Part shown: piece by piece, positions 49,148 through 53,833 of the stretch
How the letters are laid out: each line of letters starts with the position of its first letter
Numbering within the stretch: position 1 is the first letter of the stretch
IMG/VR virus record: IMGVR_UViG_3300030012_004039
Location: 1 to 53,833 of that record
Source: a virus
Strand: one strand, 5' to 3'
Length of the DNA stretch: 53,833 nucleotides
Made by a program: the position numbers and the translations under genes
Notes under the pieces: generated by a model
Seen by the model: the letters and a program-made list of their open reading frames with translations, nothing else
What the model was told of the DNA's origin: nothing
Databases searched by the model: none

Positions 49148-50050
49148 TTATTGTCTTAATGTTTTTTCGTTAACAAAATCTTTATCCGTAAACTCACCAG
49201 GAATAAGCATATCTGAAGTAGCTCTAACTGGATTAATATCTATACCACCTCTACGTGTATATAAACAACAAACCATTAACTCTTCAGGCTTAAACCTATC
49301 CATCAAATGCTTATAAACCATTTCACATATCTCTTCATGAAAGTGAGATACTTTCCTATGCGATACTACATATTTAGCAAACGATTCTGCAGTTACAGTT
49401 TCTTCACCTTTCATATATACGTATATATCACCCCAATCAGGTTGGTTAGTAACTCTACAATTAGATCTTAACAAGTCAGTATGAAAATAAACTTCATCAC
49501 CATCTTCACCTTCTAATTGACTTTCATCAGATTTATAAGCTGTAAAATCTAGAGTATCTAGATCTACTATACTCTCTATATTTTGAAATCTATCGAATCC
49601 TATCCACATATCATTCCCATAAGGGTCTAAATCTTTAGTTGTATGTAATTTACATTCAACATTATCTTCTAGTAATTCCGATAGATCTTTAGATACACGA
49701 GTTTCTATCTCGTTAATACATTCTTCTTTAGTATCTCCGAACTTAGACATATTAAATGAGTTTAAATATAATTTAATACTTTTAGATTCAACGTGATATT
49801 TAGAATCAGCAGAACAAACTATCTTTAATAAACCAGAAACTGGTCTACCTTTTTTAGTTAACGCTGATACTTCATATGCATTCCATACATCATAACCTAT
49901 AAATGGCAACTTTTTTTCGTTAATACCATATGCGGTTCTATTTAATTCTCTAGGTACTTTTACAAGTAGTGACTTATCATACAAATCTGAATAAGCACTT
50001 ACTGTTTGACCTAAATGTTTACTAGCAATTTCAATTACTTGATTACTCAT
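49148..50050 (-). CDS. queF: NADPH-dependent 7-cyano-7-deazaguanine reductase (QueF)
   Basis: 300 residues, bimodular (type II) QueF. The first module has HVESKSIKLYLNSFNMSKF (substrate-binding Glu and ESKS motif), the second LRSNCRVTNQPDWGDIYVYM (catalytic Cys in SNC) and FHEEICEMVYKHL. It reduces the nitrile of preQ0 to the aminomethyl of preQ1 with two NADPH. So this phage goes to preQ1, not preQ0. Overlaps the P-loop kinase gene by 8 nt. Confidence 0.9.
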   Translation of the reverse strand: MSNQVIEIASKHLGQTVSAYSDLYDKSLLVKVPRELNRTAYGINEKKLPFIGYDVWNAYEVSALTKKGRPVSGLLKIVCSADSKYHVESKSIKLYLNSFNMSKFGDTKEECINEIETRVSKDLSELLEDNVECKLHTTKDLDPYGNDMWIGFDRFQNIESIVDLDTLDFTAYKSDESQLEGEDGDEVYFHTDLLRSNCRVTNQPDWGDIYVYMKGEETVTAESFAKYVVSHRKVSHFHEEICEMVYKHLMDRFKPEELMVCCLYTRRGGIDINPVRATSDMLIPGEFTDKDFVNEKTLRQ

Positions 50051-50573
50051 TTATTGTCTCCTTTATTTGTTTAATTCTACTTTTAACTGAGCCTGTTAAG
50101 TGAATAACAGGTACTTCACATTCTAATATATACTGTTCAAATAGCTTAACTATCTGTTTTTGAAATCCTTCATCTACACTTCTTACTCCGTCATCTTCCA
50201 TATCGAACTCAGGCGATAAATAAAATATATAATCGTATTTATCTATAATTTTAGTAAATACATTTTCAGCGAAATCCATAACCCATTCAGCTATCTGACC
50301 TTTCTCATACATACATCTAGTATATACTACACCGTCCAATGCACACCTATCCATTACTGCTTTCTCTTTTAATACATTTGATATATGACTATTCATAATT
50401 AATAGTTGAGTCATATCATCACCACCTTCATTAATCTTAAGACCTTTCTTTGTCATACGTCTAGTTATTTCGTCAATAAACTCGTAATCATATTTAAAAT
50501 CTTTATCTTTTTTTAACTCGTTAAGCAAAGTAGTTTTACCGGTACTCTGCGCTCCTGTAAATGCTATTCTCAT
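50043..50573 (-). CDS. P-loop NTPase / nucleoside-kinase-like protein
   Basis: 176 residues. Walker A GAQSTGKT (7-14) at the N-terminus, EFIDEITRRM, AVMDRCALDGVVYTRCM (substrate/DR motif) and YDYIFYLSPEF are as in NadR-type/AAA_28 kinases and deoxynucleoside kinases. It could phosphorylate a nucleoside, nucleotide or NAD precursor. Its place within the preQ1 block suggests nucleotide metabolism, but the substrate is open. Confidence 0.7.
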   Translation of the reverse strand: MRIAFTGAQSTGKTTLLNELKKDKDFKYDYEFIDEITRRMTKKGLKINEGGDDMTQLLIMNSHISNVLKEKAVMDRCALDGVVYTRCMYEKGQIAEWVMDFAENVFTKIIDKYDYIFYLSPEFDMEDDGVRSVDEGFQKQIVKLFEQYILECEVPVIHLTGSVKSRIKQIKETINE

Positions 50574-51097
50574 AATTTTTCTCTTAAAAAATTAACCCAC
50601 ATATTTAAACTTCTATCTCTTAATATACGAAAAAAATCTTCAAGTTCCAAATCAAACGTATTAAATCTTTCTTCTAAAATAATTTCACCTTCATCTACTC
50701 CTTCAGTAACTCTATGTAATACTGCGCCTGCAACAGGATGCTTACTTTCGAATGCTCTTATTTGCGGATCTTTACCTTTTAATTCAGGATATTTAGTTAT
50801 TAGACCCGGGTGACCATTATATATTTCATATTTATTACAAATTTCAGGTGGCATTATTCTTAACCATCCATGTAAAGTAATAATAGGATTTTCATATAAC
50901 CCACAAACAAACTCCAACTGCTTTAAATCAGGTTTATTAGCTACTTCAGAATAATAAGGAATATTTTCGTTTATCTTTCTAACATCATTAGGTCTATGAT
51001 TTGTAATTATAATACTAGGACGTTTACCTAATTTATCTATAATATCTACTATCTCAGAGCCCGTCTGACTAAAAAATGCAATCCAAGGTCTAGCCAT
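50570..51097 (-). CDS. PurN-like formyltransferase within the preQ1 block
   Basis: 175 residues from ATG 51097 (the longer in-frame start would add an improbable hydrophobic tail). The formyl-THF transferase triad is complete: Asn94 and His96 in YNGHPGL, and Asp135 in GVDEGEI, with TLHGWLRIMPPEI upstream and GAVLHRVTEG between. It is shorter than PurN and lies in a preQ1/DpdA block, with no purine synthesis genes nearby. I infer that it formylates the aminomethyl group of preQ1 (base or in DNA); ordinary GAR formylation is the alternative. Confidence 0.75.
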   Translation of the reverse strand: MARPWIAFFSQTGSEIVDIIDKLGKRPSIIITNHRPNDVRKINENIPYYSEVANKPDLKQLEFVCGLYENPIITLHGWLRIMPPEICNKYEIYNGHPGLITKYPELKGKDPQIRAFESKHPVAGAVLHRVTEGVDEGEIILEERFNTFDLELEDFFRILRDRSLNMWVNFLREKL

Positions 51098-51878
51098 TTG
51101 CGTAAGTCCTAAAATATTGAATATTATGATTAATATCATAAAGTTGCTCATTAGTTATTTCTACATCTAATAAATCTACTAACTTTATAGATTCTTTAGT
51201 TTGTAATCCGTAATGTTTATAAGCTATACCTTTAATTCCATGAACGATAGGGTTACTAGTATCTACTGACTCTATCCATTTATAACTATGATATAAAGCA
51301 AACTCTTGAGGCAATCCACAACCTAACAAATGATGAGGTTTATTAGTATTTATTACTCCTGCTTTAAGTAAATTAGCTAACATTGCTGCTCTACCTAACA
51401 TCCAACTCATATACTTATTTTCATGAGGAACTATTTCTTCGTATACTGAATAATCGAATGATATTGCAATTTTATCTACTTCAGCATGCTTATCCATATA
51501 TACATAACAATCCGCTATTTCATCAGGAGTTTTACCTTGTACAACACCTATCTTTTTACCCGGTATATTTTTATAGTTTCTATTCCAATCTTCCATCTGC
51601 TTCATAGTTTTTCCAACATCTTCTAATGCATCAGGTACTATATATTCAGTAGGTTTTAACTTTTCAACCCATTTAGCGAAAGAATCATTATCGTAAGCTT
51701 CACCTAATTCGAAAATACTATTATCTAATAATACATGTCTACCTAATTTTACACTATCCATATAAAATTTAAGATACTCTTCATCTTTATCAAACAGATG
51801 AACTAAAGCATAATCATAATCATTAAAATCTAAACTTTTTTGAAATAAACATTTCGGAACTTCATGTGATATTAACAT
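51090..51878 (-). CDS. dpdA: DpdA/TGT-like transglycosylase (short form)
   Basis: 262 residues. Motifs line up with tRNA-guanine transglycosylase and phage DpdA proteins: HVLLDNSIFELGE (48-60, substrate Asp52), YIVPDALED (about 79-87), IGVVQGKTPDEI (110-121, VQG), KPHHLLGCGLPQEF (180-193) and SVDTSNPIVHG (204-214, candidate nucleophile Asp206). The TGT zinc-binding C-terminal domain is absent, as expected for the DNA-acting phage branch. It would exchange guanine in DNA for preQ1. Ribosome site AGGAGATAGTT; overlaps the formyltransferase by 8 nt. Confidence 0.8.
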   Translation of the reverse strand: MLISHEVPKCLFQKSLDFNDYDYALVHLFDKDEEYLKFYMDSVKLGRHVLLDNSIFELGEAYDNDSFAKWVEKLKPTEYIVPDALEDVGKTMKQMEDWNRNYKNIPGKKIGVVQGKTPDEIADCYVYMDKHAEVDKIAISFDYSVYEEIVPHENKYMSWMLGRAAMLANLLKAGVINTNKPHHLLGCGLPQEFALYHSYKWIESVDTSNPIVHGIKGIAYKHYGLQTKESIKLVDLLDVEITNEQLYDINHNIQYFRTYANG

Positions 51879-51880
51879 AA

Positions 51881-52339
51881 CTATCTCCTATAAATTGCTG
51901 TATTTTTACCATGCTCCATAAACTCTACCTCTCTTATAATAACTCTATCTTCTGTCTCTTCATAAATAAATTTACTTAATTTATTGTATATATATTCAGC
52001 AAATTTTTCTGCACCAGTAGCATCTATCTCCCTTAACTGAATAATACCTGAAGCATGAAGATTTCTAAAATTATTAATATAAGGATCATCTTTAGCTACT
52101 ATAACGGTATGATCAAACATCCAATCCATCCACTCTTTAGGTGACTTTCCATCTATTTTAGTTTTAGCTCTTTTCATGCCACCGAAATCCCATACCCAGT
52201 TTCTATGATCTAAATCACCTTCAAAGGTAACTCTAAATGATACACCATAACCATGTAAATATTGACAGTGAGTTGTATTAGCTTTCCATTGTCTAAAACA
52301 ACAACTAAAACCATCAAATAATTTAGTACTTCTATACAT
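51881..52339 (-). CDS. queD: 6-carboxytetrahydropterin synthase-like (QueD)
   Basis: 152 residues from ATG 52339, which has GGAG six bases ahead; the ATG at 52351 lies only 5 nt after the promoter -7 box. HCQYLHGYG (24-32) holds the catalytic Cys25, DFGGMK, MFDHTVIVAKDDP and ATGAEKFAEYI follow QueD. Two of the three usual zinc His positions differ (FSCCF for FSxxH, LHGY for LHGH), apparently a variant shared by phage/marine QueD relatives. It converts dihydroneopterin triphosphate to 6-carboxytetrahydropterin for QueE. Confidence 0.8.
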   Translation of the reverse strand: MYRSTKLFDGFSCCFRQWKANTTHCQYLHGYGVSFRVTFEGDLDHRNWVWDFGGMKRAKTKIDGKSPKEWMDWMFDHTVIVAKDDPYINNFRNLHASGIIQLREIDATGAEKFAEYIYNKLSKFIYEETEDRVIIREVEFMEHGKNTAIYRR

Positions 52340-52356
52340 AACTTTCTCCATTATTA

Positions 52357-52387
52357 TTAATATAAGAAAAATAGTTTAAATAACCTA
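52357..52387 (-). promoter_or_regulatory. promoter-like site for the queD-led operon
   Basis: Minus strand TATATTAA (52364-52357) with TAG (52387-52385) in place of TTG at 20 nt. Spacing is as in the other promoters, the -33 box is one base off. Confidence 0.5.
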
Positions 52388-52894
52388 CTATTTTACTTTT
52401 AAATATTTTTTATATTTATCACCCATATTATTAAAGTAATTAGTACGTAATAAACTTTTATGAGCTTTAGAAAGTATTTTTCTATCAGCTACATTAATTA
52501 AAAAATATGGTGATTTACTTCGTATATTAAATCCTTTAACTTCAGTAGTATCATTTGGATTAAAACATATACATTTGTATTTTTCAAAACCTGATTTTTT
52601 AAGTAATCTATTGATAAAATTTTGATATTTATATGTATCTTTGCTTAATAAAAGTTCATTGGTTTTTTGTACAAATAAAGCACTATCGTAATCTGACTTA
52701 GTAAATTTTTCCATCTTATCGATAATACTTTCTTTTTCAGGATCAAATATTTCTATCATTAATTTATTTTTATCAACTTCAGCACCAACGAAAGGACATG
52801 GAGCCATTCCCCCATATTCCTCTCTTGGTGTTCTTAATATTTTTATCCAACTATTAATTTTTTCTTTAAAATTTGTATAAGGACATTTACTCAT
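52388..52894 (-). CDS. hypothetical protein (168 aa)
   Basis: Unknown. Early Cys residues (MSKCPYTNF, MAPCPFVGAE), an acidic mid-part (EIFDPEKESIIDKMEKFTKS) and a C-terminal half with IRSKSPYFLINVADRK and LRTNYFNNMGDKYKKYL, basic and helical. It looks like a small enzyme or adaptor rather than a structural protein, but no motif is diagnostic. It lies between the ribonucleotide reductase and QueD. Confidence 0.55.
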   Translation of the reverse strand: MSKCPYTNFKEKINSWIKILRTPREEYGGMAPCPFVGAEVDKNKLMIEIFDPEKESIIDKMEKFTKSDYDSALFVQKTNELLLSKDTYKYQNFINRLLKKSGFEKYKCICFNPNDTTEVKGFNIRSKSPYFLINVADRKILSKAHKSLLRTNYFNNMGDKYKKYLKVK

Positions 52895-52938
52895 AACTTA
52901 AATAGGTATTCCATGATATAACTTTTCTATCCAACACA

Positions 52939-53833
52939 TTAAGTAATCTCACATGCACCTCCAGCACATGCAAGTTCACCTGTTAAATTAGTTTCATCTC
53001 TTTCTTCAACTATTCTAGATAAATCAACATCTGATAAAGCTCTCATCATTTCAGTATAAGTTTTTTTATCGATATCCTCGAAAGGTGCTTGAGTATATGT
53101 TCCACCATCATAAGGTAATACTGATAAACCATTATAGTATTTTCTATTCTGCCACATCCACTCTCCTGCAGCTTCCCACTCATTTTCTTTAAGCGATATA
53201 GTAGCTGATACATTATGGGTATTAGATCCAGCTCTATGACCAGGTTTAATCCATTCTTGAGCAACTTTCTTTACTCTATCTAATAAATCAAATGGAGACT
53301 CAGTTCTTAAAATAGAACCTTCGGGAGCTTTTTGAGGTATTTGAATTACTGCAGTATCATGTGGTCTAAAATATTCGTCTTCTACTAAAGCTGAATGGTT
53401 TTCTTTTAAATAAGGATATATAGCTTCATTTTTACCAACACGAACTCTTCTAATATAATAATCATTATGCCATGCGTGAATACCTGAACTGGTACCAAGA
53501 GTTAGAGATGTAGTACCAGCCGGCTTTACAGTAGTAGTTCTAGCAGATTTTTTTATACCAATAAGTTTAGCTACTCTTGCATTTTCTTTTTTAACTTCTT
53601 TAGCAGCTTCTTCCATATCATACCCTAAAACTGTACCAGAACCTATACCAGTCATTGATACACCTATAAGAGCGTCTTTTTCAGTAGTCTCTCTCCATAT
53701 ATCTCTTAAATAATGAAATTGAGTATAACCTGCTTGTAAAGTTCCTATAAATGCTGCAGCTTTTACTCTATTATTTAAATCTTCTTGAGATTGAATATTA
53801 GATACATTTACTTCGCATAAATTACAGAACTGA
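52939..53833 (-). CDS. ribonucleotide reductase large subunit, likely class II (5' end outside window)
   Basis: 298 residues of the C-terminal part are in the window; the frame stays open to base 53833. FCNLCEVNVS (just inside the edge), SMTGIGSGTVLG, VKPAGTTSLTLGTSSGIHAW (the phosphate-binding PGTT loop), HDTAVIQIPQKAPEG and a C-terminal CAGGACEI pair, which is the redox-active Cys pair re-reduced by thioredoxin-like proteins. The overall pattern fits adenosylcobalamin-dependent (class II, NrdJ-type) reductase rather than T4 NrdA, but the deciding 5' part is missing. It supplies dNTPs. Confidence 0.7.
   Translation of the reverse strand, partial: QFCNLCEVNVSNIQSQEDLNNRVKAAAFIGTLQAGYTQFHYLRDIWRETTEKDALIGVSMTGIGSGTVLGYDMEEAAKEVKKENARVAKLIGIKKSARTTTVKPAGTTSLTLGTSSGIHAWHNDYYIRRVRVGKNEAIYPYLKENHSALVEDEYFRPHDTAVIQIPQKAPEGSILRTESPFDLLDRVKKVAQEWIKPGHRAGSNTHNVSATISLKENEWEAAGEWMWQNRKYYNGLSVLPYDGGTYTQAPFEDIDKKTYTEMMRALSDVDLSRIVEERDETNLTGELACAGGACEIT

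Noticed and set aside
52898-52941. 13-codon ORF (MCWIEKLYHGIPI) overlapping the reductase stop
   Set aside because: Overlap is suggestive, but it is too short to judge and has no other support.

Overview
This window looks like part of a large, strictly virulent-type tailed phage genome with T4-like replication genes and a Bacteroidota (probably marine flavobacterial) host. The T4-like side is a family B DNA polymerase, a gp45-type sliding clamp, gp44/gp62-type clamp loader subunits and head-type proteins with short N-terminal targeting peptides. The host is inferred from three things: at least eleven promoters of the Bacteroidota form TTG-N20-TATATTTA, a protein with a type IX secretion (T9SS) C-terminal sorting domain, and a DUF4494-like protein. 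The DNA is visibly AT-rich. Every gene I accept is on the minus strand, so transcription runs from high to low coordinates.

Regions in transcription order (high to low). (1) 53833-45616, nucleotide and modified-base metabolism: ribonucleotide reductase (5' part outside the window), QueD, a compact DpdA/TGT-like transglycosylase, a PurN-like formyltransferase, a P-loop kinase-like protein, QueF, QueC, QueE, a phosphoribosyltransferase, FolE2 and a dCTP deaminase/dUTPase-like protein. Together these give a complete GTP-to-preQ1 route plus an enzyme that could put the base into DNA and one that could formylate it. (2) 45459-37642, replication and repair: DNA polymerase, clamp, GroES, GroEL, clamp loader, zinc ribbon and UV damage endonuclease. 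The chaperonin pair sits inside the replisome cluster. (3) 37645-35816: an Nmad1-like protein, a Cas4-like nuclease, a SLOG protein and a ribbon-helix-helix protein. (4) 35808-20654, sugar and glycan cluster of about 15 kb: seven glycosyltransferases, sugar dehydrogenase, epimerase, Gfo/Idh/MocA oxidoreductase, DegT aminotransferase, hexapeptide acyltransferase, formyltransferase, PIG-L deacetylase, methyltransferase and a metallo-beta-lactamase-fold protein. This could make an acylated 2,3-diamino-uronic acid. (5) 20650-15748 and 9726-7505: small basic proteins, several starting with a MIKLKDILNE-like peptide that resembles the T4 capsid-targeting and prohead-protease site, plus a secreted-type nuclease. 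(6) 15618-9772, envelope and lysis cassette: a 967-residue T9SS-type repeat protein, an outer-membrane beta-barrel protein, a TM-plus-coiled-coil protein, a Cys-less exported thioredoxin-like protein, a 2-TM protein, a holin candidate and an L,D-transpeptidase-fold endolysin candidate. (7) 7501-1: small proteins and a VWA/metallopeptidase-like protein paired with a MoxR/CobS-like AAA+ ATPase that runs off the left edge.

The most interesting systems are the formyl-preQ1 DNA modification set (46125-52339), the T9SS-addressed envelope cassette (9772-15618), the VWA-zincin/AAA+ pair (1-5107) and the shared promoter set. No tRNA, CRISPR array, integrase or insertion sequence was recognised. No gene-free stretch exceeds 300 bases; the longest is 1267-1488. 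All functional assignments come from reading motifs by eye, without database searches.
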